64,000 nucleotides of DNA from Streptomyces sp. WZ-12 (lineage in GTDB: Bacteria; Actinomycetota; Actinomycetes; Streptomycetales; Streptomycetaceae), in assembly GCF_028898845.1 (NCBI RefSeq), contig NZ_CP118574.1:1302001-1366000 (forward strand), written 5' to 3'. Positions 36,450 through 44,430 of the stretch are shown piece by piece; positions within the stretch are counted from its first letter, which is position 1, and each line of letters begins with the position of its first letter. The position numbers and the translations under genes are program-made. The notes below the pieces were generated by a model. It ran no database searches and had not been told where the DNA came from. It was given only the letters and a program-made list of their open reading frames with translations.

Positions 36450-36710
36450 TTAGGCGTCGCCGCCCATGGCGTGGGTCCAGAAGTCTGAGGCAAGCCCCTC
36501 GGCCAAGTCGTGACTCAGACCGGCCTCCAGGGCGGCCTTCTTGACTTCGCCGGCCTGCTTGATGGTGAGGATGGCGACTCGGGCCGCCTTGGCAAGGGCG
36601 TCGGCAGCAACCTGTTCGGTGACCTCTTCGGCGTCAACGACGCTGTTCAGGTACTCGGCGAACTCCTTGATGTCGTCCTCGCTGAAGCCGTCATCATTCT
36701 TCTTGAACAT
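36450..36710 (-). CDS. Small acidic helical protein, unknown
   Basis: 86 aa, ATG after TAAGGAG. Acidic, helix-rich (DDIKEFAEYLNSVVDAEEV, AEGLASDFWTHAMGGDA). It is the last gene of the ThyX-led unit. No family recognised. Confidence 0.7.
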   Translation of the reverse strand: MFKKNDDGFSEDDIKEFAEYLNSVVDAEEVTEQVAADALAKAARVAILTIKQAGEVKKAALEAGLSHDLAEGLASDFWTHAMGGDA

Positions 36711-36718
36711 GTGTCTCC

Positions 36719-37378
36719 TTAGTACGGGCCATTGACGTTATCGAGGCCGCCATACACGTGATAGGCGTAGTTGGCGCAGGCGCACAGGTTCGCCACCGGG
36801 TCATAGACGTCCCAGGAGGTTCCTGCAACGTGGTATGCCTGAAAGGTCGAGTCGATCGCCTGGAGCAGTCCCTTGGACGGGTGGCCGGCTGCCGCATTGC
36901 TATCCGTCAGGTTGATAGCCCGCGGGTTTCCACTGGACTCACGCATGATGTTCCGATAGAAGCCGTTGTACGTCGGCGCCGGGATCCCATGCGCCTTGAG
37001 AGTGGCTTGAGCCTGACGTATCCACCCGTCGAGGTTGTTCGGGTAGCTCTGGACTATCGGCGCGTGCTGCGTCTTGAGCTGGACCCTGTGCCGCTGGTAC
37101 AGACGATGCGGCGGCTTCGGCTTGGGCTTGCTCTTCCGCTTATGACCTTCGGCCTGCTGCTTGTCCGCCTGGTGGCTGATCGAGTGCTCCAGGTCGTGAC
37201 CGGGGGCGGTAAAGGCCGCAAGGTGCGGCGAGCCCTCAACCTCGGGCTTCGGCTTGTGCGCCGGCAGCGCAGCAGCTACGGCAGCAGTGCCCAGCAGAGC
37301 GGTTGTTGCAGTGGTGGAGATGACCGTCTTACGGAAGGCGGTCCGCTGAGCACTGACCTGTACTCGGCGCTTACTCAC
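36719..37378 (-). CDS. Membrane-anchored or secreted lytic transglycosylase-like protein
   Basis: About 219 aa. A hydrophobic segment near the start (VISTTATTALLGTAAVAAAL) suggests a signal or anchor. A Lys/Pro-rich linker (KRKSKPKPKPP) leads to an SLT-like domain: RNIMRESSGNP with the catalytic Glu, SNAAAGHPSKGLLQAIDSTF and DPVANLCACANYAYHVYGG. It should cleave or bind peptidoglycan. GTG 37378 overlaps the stop of the preceding gene (GTGAGTAA). Being placed among leftward early genes rather than with tail or lysis genes is unusual. Confidence 0.75.
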   Translation of the reverse strand: MSKRRVQVSAQRTAFRKTVISTTATTALLGTAAVAAALPAHKPKPEVEGSPHLAAFTAPGHDLEHSISHQADKQQAEGHKRKSKPKPKPPHRLYQRHRVQLKTQHAPIVQSYPNNLDGWIRQAQATLKAHGIPAPTYNGFYRNIMRESSGNPRAINLTDSNAAAGHPSKGLLQAIDSTFQAYHVAGTSWDVYDPVANLCACANYAYHVYGGLDNVNGPY

Positions 37379-37568
37379 TGATAGCCCCAAGCACAGAGGC
37401 GAGCTGGTGGTGGATCTCGCCGAGCTTGTTCAGGTGGTTGGGGTCGATGACGGTCGTCATGTCAGTGGTGTGGATCTCCTTGGCGAGAAGATCGTGGAGG
37501 AGCTTAACGGCCTCGGGGCTCAGCTTGCTGGTGATGGTGAAGTGCTTCTGGACATCGATGTTCATCAT
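37371..37568 (-). CDS. Small protein of unknown function
   Basis: 65 aa starting MMNIDVQKHFTITSKLSPEA; ATG 37568 follows GAGAGGGA. It overlaps genes on both sides. Likely helical (KLLHDLLAKEIHT, LNKLGEIHHQLASVL). No family recognised. Confidence 0.65.
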   Translation of the reverse strand: MMNIDVQKHFTITSKLSPEAVKLLHDLLAKEIHTTDMTTVIDPNHLNKLGEIHHQLASVLGAISE

Positions 37569-37978
37569 GAGGTTCCCTCTCGGTTGTTGATATTCATTGA
37601 CCCCCCTGGCCATATGACCCGTGCTATTCCTGCGGAGCGGATGAGCTTTGTGCAGTCGCGGCACGGTGCGCGCGTTATGTAGATCGTGGCCCCCTGGCAA
37701 TCAGCCCAGTTTGCGTACAGGAGGCAGTTAGCTTCCGCGTGCGTCTCTTCGCATGCCTCGTATCCGGAGCCTGAGGGTTGGTCGGAGTTGCAGCGTGAGC
37801 ACTCTCCTGCCATGCAAGAGGGCCCGCCCGGCGGGGTGCCGTTGTATCCAGTTGATCGAATCCTCTTGTCGGCACCGACGAGTACTGCGCCGACCTGCGA
37901 GCGGTGACAGTCACCTCGCGCTGAGACTGCCTTAGCTATGCCGAGAAAGTAGCTTTGCCAGTCGAGACGTTGACTCAC
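37565..37978 (-). CDS. Deoxycytidylate (dCMP) deaminase
   Basis: 137 aa with the cytidine/dCMP deaminase zinc site: HAEAN (His ligand and catalytic Glu) and APCRDC (two Cys), plus the CxxC-rich insertion ECSRCNS typical of dCMP deaminases. It makes dUMP for ThyX, encoded immediately upstream with an overlapping stop/start. Confidence 0.9.
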   Translation of the reverse strand: MSQRLDWQSYFLGIAKAVSARGDCHRSQVGAVLVGADKRIRSTGYNGTPPGGPSCMAGECSRCNSDQPSGSGYEACEETHAEANCLLYANWADCQGATIYITRAPCRDCTKLIRSAGIARVIWPGGSMNINNREGTS

Positions 37979-38670
37979 GGAGCTATCCGGCCGTGATGGT
38001 TGAAGAGTTCCTGTGTGATGGGGCAGACCTTCTTGAAGTCGTCTTCCATCTGGTGAGCAACCATCTCGATCTCATGGAGAGGGAAGGTGGGAACGGTGGT
38101 GTTCTCGTTGGTGGCTCGGAGACTCAGGAAGTTCATGAGGCTTCGGGCGTTCATGGTCACGTAGAACGAGGTGTAGAGGCCGAGAGGGAGGACGTTCCGG
38201 GCGACTTCTCGGGCAACTTCATGCTTGAGAAGGTGCTCGTAGGATCCCCAGGCTTCGGTAGCCATGCGCATGTGCTCGGCGCGAGTGGCCTGCATCTGCT
38301 TGTAGTCGCCTTGCCTAAAGGTGTAGGCGCCGGGCTTTCCTACCTGCCTGAGTGGACGCTCAACGGAGGGGACGTAGAAGACAGGCTCAAGAACCTTGTA
38401 CCGACCCGAGACTTCGTTGTAGGAGGCGATGCGATGCCGGAAGAACTCTCGGGCCACGAAGATAGGGCACTCAATCTTGAACTGGAGCGTGACGGCCTCG
38501 AAGGGGCTGCCGTGCCGGTCCCGCATGAGCATGTTGAGAAGGCCGCGGTCCTTCTTGTCGTCGCCGGAGGTTCCGGAAGAGACTCGTGCGGCTCGGATGA
38601 TGGAGTGGTCTCCGCCCATGGAGTCGATGAGTTCGACTGTCATGTCATGGCGGAAGGTGATCGCCGTCAA
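37975..38670 (-). CDS. thyX: Flavin-dependent thymidylate synthase
   Basis: 231 aa ThyX that methylates dUMP to dTMP with FAD and methylenetetrahydrofolate. The signature RHRxxSxNExSxR is present as RHRIASYNEVSGRY. TTG 38670 (TAITFRHDMTVELI) is chosen because GGAAAGAGA precedes it and phage ThyX proteins often carry this N-terminus. A GC hairpin (38694-38712) lies in the leader between the repeat and the start. Confidence 0.93.
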   Translation of the reverse strand: MTAITFRHDMTVELIDSMGGDHSIIRAARVSSGTSGDDKKDRGLLNMLMRDRHGSPFEAVTLQFKIECPIFVAREFFRHRIASYNEVSGRYKVLEPVFYVPSVERPLRQVGKPGAYTFRQGDYKQMQATRAEHMRMATEAWGSYEHLLKHEVAREVARNVLPLGLYTSFYVTMNARSLMNFLSLRATNENTTVPTFPLHEIEMVAHQMEDDFKKVCPITQELFNHHGRIAP

Positions 38671-38719
38671 GGAATATCTCTTTCCAAGGGGGCGGGGGCT
38701 TTGAGGGCCCCCACCTTTA

Positions 38720-38735
38720 ATACAGCTTACAAGTT
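38720..38735 (-). repeat. Early-unit repeat copy 2
   Basis: Leftward strand AACTTGTAAGCTGTAT with TTTGCT upstream; 49 bases before the ThyX start, at the head of the thyX to 36450 unit. Confidence 0.7.
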
Positions 38736-38752
38736 GGCGAGCAAATGAAAAG

Positions 38753-39244
38753 TTAGACGAAGATCGGCTTCTCGTTGGAGTTCCGGTCAGTCGAGCACCA
38801 CATCTTGTACGGCTTCCCGGAAGCCTTACCAACTCCCTCTCGGTAGACGAAGTGCGGGGGAACGTTGGCGGGTCGATCCGGCTGAGCAGACGAGGCGGGC
38901 TGCTTCATACCACCACCGCCACCGAACGCCTGCTTGGCGGGAGCCTGGTACTTGGCATGGAAGAACGAGGCGGACTTACCTGTGATCTCGATCAGTTCGG
39001 CAAGCTCAACCTTGAAGTCCCGCATGGCCTTGAGGGCGTCGGGGATGTCGGCGCCGTCGATGGTGATCCACGGAGCCTCGTAGCCGACACCCCCCTTGAG
39101 GGTGACTCGGACTCGATTGATATCCATGCAGTCTCGCGAAATGGAGTTCACAGGCGACTTCTCCTCGGTGGAGGCTTCGGGGGTAGCGATGGGGGCGTCT
39201 TCCCAGGGGGAAGAGGTGACGGCGAACGGGTCAGGCGCGGTCAT
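38753..39244 (-). CDS. Phage protein of unknown function, possible ssDNA-binding protein
   Basis: 163 aa. A central beta-rich domain (INRVRVTLKGGVGYEAPWIT) is followed by a Gly-rich linker (AFGGGGGMKQ) and a short C-terminal domain (FVYREGVGKASGKPYKMWC). It is a single-gene unit among replication genes. The layout recalls phage ssDNA-binding proteins, but no diagnostic motif is visible. Confidence 0.7.
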   Translation of the reverse strand: MTAPDPFAVTSSPWEDAPIATPEASTEEKSPVNSISRDCMDINRVRVTLKGGVGYEAPWITIDGADIPDALKAMRDFKVELAELIEITGKSASFFHAKYQAPAKQAFGGGGGMKQPASSAQPDRPANVPPHFVYREGVGKASGKPYKMWCSTDRNSNEKPIFV

Positions 39245-39273
39245 GCGGGGACTCCCTTACTTCTTCTTCAAGA

Positions 39274-39289
39274 GTACAGCTTACAAGTT
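39274..39289 (-). repeat. Early-unit repeat copy 3
   Basis: Leftward strand AACTTGTAAGCTGTAC with TTTGCG 17 bases upstream of TGTAC; 29 bases before the start at 39244. Confidence 0.7.
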
Positions 39290-39302
39290 GGATGTCGCAA
39301 AT

Positions 39303-41315
39303 TCAGATGGGGCATGCGCCCGACGCGCACTCCTCATCGAATCCAGACTCCACGGACTCACCGAGTTCAGACACGAGCTGGTTGTACTCGTCGCCTGTGA
39401 TCGGCTCGTACGGGGCCTGGTCTCGGGACAGGGCGGGGAAGATGGTTGACCCCTTCAGATGCCCCAGGTGGCCGGACAGCACATTCATGAAGTCGTCCAG
39501 GCCGTACCGCTCAGGGTCGATGTTCACGGTATATGAGACGGCGTTGTCGGCCCAGTGCTCCTGATACATCTCCTGGAAGGCCAGCATCTCTTCGACGGCC
39601 AAGTCCTGCTGGGACACTACGAGTTGAGGGTAAGGCGCCTTGTCCATGAGGGGGTCCTTTGTCGGGATCTCCACGACAGACGTGTTGGCGGCGTACATGC
39701 AGGGCTCGACCTGGTGCCCCTTGGCCTTGTACTCCTCTACCTGCCGGCTCTCGTGGGGATCAACGTCCGAGAAGCGGATACGCCGGATGAAGTGCTTGGA
39801 GAAGGGTGCATGGATGCCTTCTCCCGAGACTCCACAGAGCTTACTGATAGAGCCGGTAGGGGCAATGGTGGTCATCTTCACCGGCATCGGGATACGAAGC
39901 TCGTGGCAGTACGCCTTAGCGGACTTCTCCACCTCTTCCTTCAGGTCCATGAGGGTAACGTCGAATCCGAGCGAGTCAGCATGCCGATAGTCGATCCCTG
40001 ACATCGCCAGGAAGTCCGCCACACCGAAGTGCCCGACACCGATACGCCTGTTCTTGTTGATGATGTCCTGAGACTTACCGTCCTTCACTCCGGAGTGTGT
40101 TGCCCGGATCAGGTAGCGCGTCATGAGCCGGTGGGCCTCCAGCATCCCGTCCCAGTCCTCCACGTAGGCCGAGAGGTTCACGTGGCCCAGGCAGCACGGT
40201 TCCCACGGGTTCAGCGTGATCTCTGCACACGGGTTGGTGGTGTAGGTACCGTCAGGCTCACCCGCGGCACTGAGGGAAGAGTCCCAGAAGCCGGGTTCAC
40301 CGTTCTCCAGCATGCCCTTACACATGGCTAGGTAGACGGCCTGGGCCTTCGCCTGTCGAAGGGTCTTCTCCTCTCCGTTCCGGATGATGTTTACGAACTC
40401 GTCGTCAATCTCAACGCTGATGTTCGTGGTCCAGTGCTTAGACATGTCCTTCTTCGAGTTGATGAACTCAAAGATGTCGTAGTCGTTCCAATGCATGATG
40501 GACATGCGGGCCGAGCGGCGGACACCACCAGAGACGATGCACTGGGCTATCTCGTGGTCGATCTCCATGGCCTGAAGACCAGTCATCGGCTTGCCAGACA
40601 GCTTGACGTCTCGACTGAGGATCTTGCCTACGTGGACGAGCATCTGCGCGAACGGCTCGGGGCCGCTGGCGGTGCCGCCGAACTTCTTGAGGGCTGCCCC
40701 CTTGTGTCGGACTCGGCTCACGTCGTACACGCGGTTGGTGTTCTTGGCTGCCCGGTGTGCGGTCTCGATGAGGTCACCCAGGGCAGCGGCCCATCCTTCT
40801 CGGCTGTCGGCTACCTCGTAGGCGCCGGCCCAGGTATGGGAGTAATCGGTGCTGATGAGGCCGGCCGCAGCGAGATCCAGGTAGTCAGGGTGCTCAGGGT
40901 CGCACACGATGTGCACCGTCACCGGCGTGACGATGTACGGGTAGTTCTGGAAGTAGCGGCTGGAGTAGTTCGCTCCCACTCCCCCGCCTTCGGCGAGACG
41001 GAGAAGAGTGAAGCGGAAGTGCTCCGCGGGGTCTCCGGGGATCCAGCCTGCTGACCAACAGTTGTTGTTTGCGTAGTCGTTGACGCCACTGGACTTCAGG
41101 TGACGCCCCGCGGGCATGATCTTGAAGTTCTGGATCAGGTCGATCAGGCGCTCTCGCTCACCGTCCTCGATGAACCGATCCGCAACGAGGGAGAGGTTCC
41201 CATCTACGACACGCTGAACCGTCTGCGGCCAAGTCTCCTTGGAACCGTCGGGAAGCTCACGACTGTAGGTGCGGTAGTAGACGGTCTCGGCGGTCTCGTT
41301 AACGAACTGACTCAC
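39303..41315 (-). CDS. nrdJ: Class II (B12-dependent) ribonucleoside-triphosphate reductase
   Basis: 670 aa, one chain, matching adenosylcobalamin-dependent reductases. Visible motifs are NNCWSAGW, the catalytic loop NPCAEITLNPWEPCC, TTIAPTGSISKLCGVSGEG and the C-terminal redox pair CASGACPI. It makes dNTPs without oxygen or a second subunit, relying on host cobalamin. It overlaps the thioredoxin-like gene by ATGA, which should reduce it. Confidence 0.93.
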   Translation of the reverse strand: MSQFVNETAETVYYRTYSRELPDGSKETWPQTVQRVVDGNLSLVADRFIEDGERERLIDLIQNFKIMPAGRHLKSSGVNDYANNNCWSAGWIPGDPAEHFRFTLLRLAEGGGVGANYSSRYFQNYPYIVTPVTVHIVCDPEHPDYLDLAAAGLISTDYSHTWAGAYEVADSREGWAAALGDLIETAHRAAKNTNRVYDVSRVRHKGAALKKFGGTASGPEPFAQMLVHVGKILSRDVKLSGKPMTGLQAMEIDHEIAQCIVSGGVRRSARMSIMHWNDYDIFEFINSKKDMSKHWTTNISVEIDDEFVNIIRNGEEKTLRQAKAQAVYLAMCKGMLENGEPGFWDSSLSAAGEPDGTYTTNPCAEITLNPWEPCCLGHVNLSAYVEDWDGMLEAHRLMTRYLIRATHSGVKDGKSQDIINKNRRIGVGHFGVADFLAMSGIDYRHADSLGFDVTLMDLKEEVEKSAKAYCHELRIPMPVKMTTIAPTGSISKLCGVSGEGIHAPFSKHFIRRIRFSDVDPHESRQVEEYKAKGHQVEPCMYAANTSVVEIPTKDPLMDKAPYPQLVVSQQDLAVEEMLAFQEMYQEHWADNAVSYTVNIDPERYGLDDFMNVLSGHLGHLKGSTIFPALSRDQAPYEPITGDEYNQLVSELGESVESGFDEECASGACPI

Positions 41316-41572
41316 TTAGCGAACTCCTTGACAACGTTCTCGAACTCGACTCGGTTAGGGACACCGACCATCCGGTAAACCTCTTCAGCATCCTTTTCGA
41401 GGATGATGGTCGGCACTGCGGTCACATTCCGATCTCGCGCCGCCTCGGGATCAACAGACACATCAAGGACACTAAGGATTAGCCCCAGATCCCCGGCAAT
41501 GTCGGCCACGATGGGGCCTGCCTTGCGGCAGGGGCCACAAGTTGGACTCTTGAACATGGTGATCTTAGGCAA
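41312..41572 (-). CDS. Thioredoxin-like protein (NrdH/Trx type)
   Basis: 86 aa thioredoxin fold with CGPC active site (SPTCGPCRKAGPIV) and cis-Pro in VTAVPTIIL. It probably supplies electrons to the adjacent reductase. Confidence 0.9.
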   Translation of the reverse strand: MPKITMFKSPTCGPCRKAGPIVADIAGDLGLILSVLDVSVDPEAARDRNVTAVPTIILEKDAEEVYRMVGVPNRVEFENVVKEFAK

Positions 41573-42113
41573 GGAGATCTTCCCCCTTTCGGGACGTCTT
41601 CGTTTCGATAGCGGAATGCCGGTTGATCCAGGAAGTGAGGATGTCTACTCCTCGATACGTGGCCTTCTTGTCGCCAGGGCTCGGGAACGGGCGCCCTAGG
41701 ACGATGTGCTCGAACATGAGCTTCTTGTACCTGTCCGGGATCTTCTTTAGTGCTCGCTCTACATCCATCTTTGCGAGCAGCGGGGAGCTGTCGCTGTTGA
41801 TGTGGGAGAAGGACTCCGGGGGTTCGGTGAGGGAGCGAAGTGCAGCTCTCACTTCTTCGGGCGTGTACCAGTACTGACAGGTGAACATGTCCTGGTAGGT
41901 GCGTTCACCGGATGCGTATCGGGTAGCGACCTTCTTGAAGATTCCGTGCTTTACGGCGTCAGTCTTGCCCTGCCAGGCGTTGATGTTCTCGGCGGCCCAG
42001 AGGACGATTTCCTGCTCAACGTCCTCCACTTCAACGACAGGCCACCGCTTAGCGATCTGCGTTGCCTGCACTCGGGCAATCTCCTGGGCTTCAGTCCAGT
42101 TGATGTCAGTCAT
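41565..42113 (-). CDS. Sigma-70-like phage protein
   Basis: 182 aa. The N-terminal half resembles sigma region 2 (VVEVEDVEQEIVLWAAENIN, then a KKVATRYASGER helix); the C-terminal half resembles region 4 (ALKKIPDRYKKLMFEHIVLG, then a possible helix-turn-helix to TSWINR). It overlaps both neighbours. If real, it could direct RNA polymerase to phage promoters, possibly the repeats that head early units. Divergent, so only moderate confidence. Confidence 0.5.
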   Translation of the reverse strand: MTDINWTEAQEIARVQATQIAKRWPVVEVEDVEQEIVLWAAENINAWQGKTDAVKHGIFKKVATRYASGERTYQDMFTCQYWYTPEEVRAALRSLTEPPESFSHINSDSSPLLAKMDVERALKKIPDRYKKLMFEHIVLGRPFPSPGDKKATYRGVDILTSWINRHSAIETKTSRKGEDLLA

Positions 42114-42871
42114 TAGTAGCGCTGCCCTTCGACCACAAAAGATCCGTTTCCGTTGACGGGGATAATGTGCGGGGTGACGTTCGAGCCATCGACGTAGAGG
42201 AGTCCGAAGGCCATCTGCCAGTTACTGAGTCCGGCACCGCCGAGGTAGCCGGCCTTCTTCACGTCCATGAGGTGACCGACTTCGACGCCGGTCAGCTTCT
42301 TGGAAGCGAACTCCCCCGATGATTCATTGGTGACCGCGGCTCGATGGGTGTGCCCCATGACGACGGACTTACCGAACTTCTTGGCCGCGTTGATGGCTGT
42401 ACCACCTGCATAGCGGGCAAGGTTGATCCCTCGTGCATGCCCATGGGTGGCTATCCATCCAGGAGCGAAGTCGTACTTCAGGGGCTCGAAGTCCATCCCG
42501 AGGTCATCCAGGCACAAGAGGTTCTGTTCCTGGAAGGCGTCTTCGTCGTAAATAGCGGGACAGCGGTCAACGAGGTACTTGTGCGGACGCTCGCCATGGT
42601 TGGATCCGAGAAGCGTGTACTTGCCGTCATAGACGGCCCGCACGGGCTCAAGGTGGTTCTTGATCGTGTAGGCGGCTTCTTGCTTGACGGTCATGCCGTA
42701 CTCAGCTCGCTTGCCGGCGGACCAGCGGGCCGGCGCGGTGTAGTCGGTGATGTCGCCAATGTTGATGACCTCGTCCGGCTGGTAGTCGCCCAGGAAGCGA
42801 ATCAGATTCTTATTCGCCTTGTTGTGCTCCAAGGGCATCTGCAAGTCCGAGATAACTACGATGCGCTTCAC
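42113..42871 (-). CDS. Calcineurin-like metallophosphoesterase
   Basis: 252 aa with the binuclear metal motifs VISDLQM, NIGDITDY, GSNHGERP, IATHGHARG and VMGHTHRA. It hydrolyses phosphomono- or diesters, possibly DNA ends or nucleotides. Its stop and the next start overlap as TAATG. Confidence 0.88.
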   Translation of the reverse strand: MKRIVVISDLQMPLEHNKANKNLIRFLGDYQPDEVINIGDITDYTAPARWSAGKRAEYGMTVKQEAAYTIKNHLEPVRAVYDGKYTLLGSNHGERPHKYLVDRCPAIYDEDAFQEQNLLCLDDLGMDFEPLKYDFAPGWIATHGHARGINLARYAGGTAINAAKKFGKSVVMGHTHRAAVTNESSGEFASKKLTGVEVGHLMDVKKAGYLGGAGLSNWQMAFGLLYVDGSNVTPHIIPVNGNGSFVVEGQRY

Positions 42872-43269
42872 TTACTTGCCTCCAGGCGCCCAAGCTCGAA
42901 CTCGACGTTCTTCATGGCCTTCTCAAGGTCTTGCGTGGGGTCGGCGGTCTTGAGTCCAGCTCGCCACAGGTACTTGATTGCGGACCCTATGAAGAAGGGG
43001 AAGTGTCCGACGATTTCCTTGCACTCAATGCCGCTCGGGTGGCTGGTGTAGTGACTGGGGTGCTCTACCGCTTCCGGCTCTTCGGGGAGTTCCGGGTAGT
43101 TGAGTTCAAGCTCACCTTCGGTGAAGCAGATGGTGTTCCCACCTACGGCGTTGTAGAACTCGACTTCGTAACGGAGGTGATAGGTGGACCAGACGGCAAC
43201 AATCATTCCTTCAAGGCCCGCATAGTCGGTCTTGACGGCCCTGACGTGGTCGCCAACTGTGTACTTCAT
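42868..43269 (-). CDS. DUF3310-domain protein
   Basis: 133 aa. The N-terminal part looks KOW/SH3-like (YTVGDHVRAVKTDYAGLEG); the C-terminal part is DUF3310 (HPSHYTSHPSGIECKEIV, FIGSAIKYLWRAG, DLEKAMKNVEFEL). Common in phage replication regions; role not known to me. Confidence 0.82.
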   Translation of the reverse strand: MKYTVGDHVRAVKTDYAGLEGMIVAVWSTYHLRYEVEFYNAVGGNTICFTEGELELNYPELPEEPEAVEHPSHYTSHPSGIECKEIVGHFPFFIGSAIKYLWRAGLKTADPTQDLEKAMKNVEFELGRLEASK

Positions 43270-43916
43270 TAGCTAAGGCCAATCTTTGCTCGTACGGATT
43301 CCGGGCCTTCGGCCAGGAGGAGAGAGTTAACGTCGTGCCCGCTGAAGGGGATGACTTTCGCGTTACTGAGCTGTGCGGCTACCTTGTCTGCGAATTCGAG
43401 TCCTTGGCCGGCGTCGTCTCCGTCTGCGAAGAGATAGACGGTTTCGTATCCGAAGAAAGCCGGGCGAAAGTGCTCTCTCCAGCCGGAGACTCCTGCGACT
43501 CCGACAGCCGGGATTCCGCAAGCCTCGGCAGCAAGAACGTCCATTTCTCCTTCGCAGATCGCAACGTAGGAAGACTCCCCTATGAGCGCCTGCGTATTGA
43601 AAAGGTGGGGCTTGACTCCGGGGAGCCCGAAGTATTTGCCGTGTCCGAAGTCCTTACAGTCGTGGTCTTCGATACACCTGAATCGGATGGTGGTGGTGTA
43701 GTCCGGTCCGGCCGGTCGGAGGTAGGGGATGGATAGCCAGCCCTTTATTCGTTCGTGCCCCGGGGCTGGCTCACTCACATAGCCGATTCCGAAACGTTCT
43801 GCGACTTGGCCCAGTCCGCGCTTTGCCATGTACGCCCCGGCGGGACTTGCCCTGTACGCCTGCGCGTACATCTGCGCTTCGGCAGCCAAAGCGTTCTTCT
43901 GCAATGTTGCGGGCAT
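43269..43916 (-). CDS. DNA primase, TOPRIM part
   Basis: 215 aa with TOPRIM motifs ICEGEMDVLAAEACG (Glu) and YLFADGDDAG (DxD-type) and a preceding RFGIGYV segment typical of DnaG-like primases. It overlaps the zinc-finger primase gene by 146 bases in another frame. It primes phage DNA replication together with that protein, either as a partner or as a fused product. Confidence 0.85.
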   Translation of the reverse strand: MPATLQKNALAAEAQMYAQAYRASPAGAYMAKRGLGQVAERFGIGYVSEPAPGHERIKGWLSIPYLRPAGPDYTTTIRFRCIEDHDCKDFGHGKYFGLPGVKPHLFNTQALIGESSYVAICEGEMDVLAAEACGIPAVGVAGVSGWREHFRPAFFGYETVYLFADGDDAGQGLEFADKVAAQLSNAKVIPFSGHDVNSLLLAEGPESVRAKIGLS

Positions 43917-44133
43917 CTGTGAAGCCGACGCCTTCCATTCTCATGATCATGTCGAATGAGTCTTCCGAGATCCCGCAGGCAAAACATGTCCACCTTTGAT
44001 CTTCGGTATTGACGCTTGCGCTGGGGTTTGTTTCGTCGTGCTCAAGGCACAGGATCTTCGTCCACCGGTGCCGAGGAGAGATGTCGGTCCCGTAGTAGTG
44101 AGCGATGACCCTCGTAATGTCCGGCTTACTCAT
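43771..44133 (-). CDS. DNA primase, CHC2 zinc-finger part
   Basis: 120 aa. The zinc-ribbon region is ILCLEHDETNPSASV with TCFACG (C-x2-H...C-x2-C), then SFDMIMRMEGVGFTDARNI. After about residue 82 the sequence turns into an Arg-rich tail (GKSRRGVHGKARTGPSRR) where it overlaps the TOPRIM gene, which looks like out-of-frame translation. A Shine-Dalgarno GGAGG for ATG 44133 lies inside repeat copy 4. Confidence 0.82.
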   Translation of the reverse strand: MSKPDITRVIAHYYGTDISPRHRWTKILCLEHDETNPSASVNTEDQRWTCFACGISEDSFDMIMRMEGVGFTDARNIAEERFGCRSADVRAGVQGKSRRGVHGKARTGPSRRTFRNRLCE

Positions 44134-44137
44134 GCCG

Positions 44138-44153
44138 GTACAGCCTCCAAGTT
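44138..44153 (-). repeat. Early-unit repeat copy 4
   Basis: Leftward strand AACTTGGAGGCTGTAC. It is only 4 bases from the primase ATG and supplies its GGAGG. It heads the seven-gene primase-to-reductase unit. Confidence 0.7.
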
Positions 44154-44403
44154 AGAAGGGAGCAAAAGGCGACTTGATGGCGCGACGGGCACGAAGGCGG
44201 TCGAGTCGAGCCTTGTCCTCCGCGGTCTGCTTGCGGACCGTCATGGGCATCTTGTAGTGGCGGTAAGGCTGCTTCTGCTCTTCACCGTCGGTGTAGGAGT
44301 ACTTCACGACATCCTTCTCAAGGCGGGACGTCATCCGGCGACCAGAGACGGCCTTGAGGTGATGCGCCGAGGTGAAGCCGTACACAGAGTCGAGATGAGC
44401 CAT
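44152..44403 (-). CDS. Small basic protein of unknown function
   Basis: 83 aa, basic (ARLDRLRARRAIKSPFAPF at the end). Follows the endonuclease VII-like gene by 27 bases in the same unit. No family recognised. Confidence 0.65.
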   Translation of the reverse strand: MAHLDSVYGFTSAHHLKAVSGRRMTSRLEKDVVKYSYTDGEEQKQPYRHYKMPMTVRKQTAEDKARLDRLRARRAIKSPFAPF

Positions 44404-44430
44404 AACCGCGGAAGCTACCTAACTTACTCG

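Noticed and set aside
41531..41546. CCACAAGTTGGACT as a further copy of the early-unit repeat
   Set aside because: It encodes the CGPC site region of the thioredoxin-like protein, lacks the GTACAGC half and is inside a gene block.
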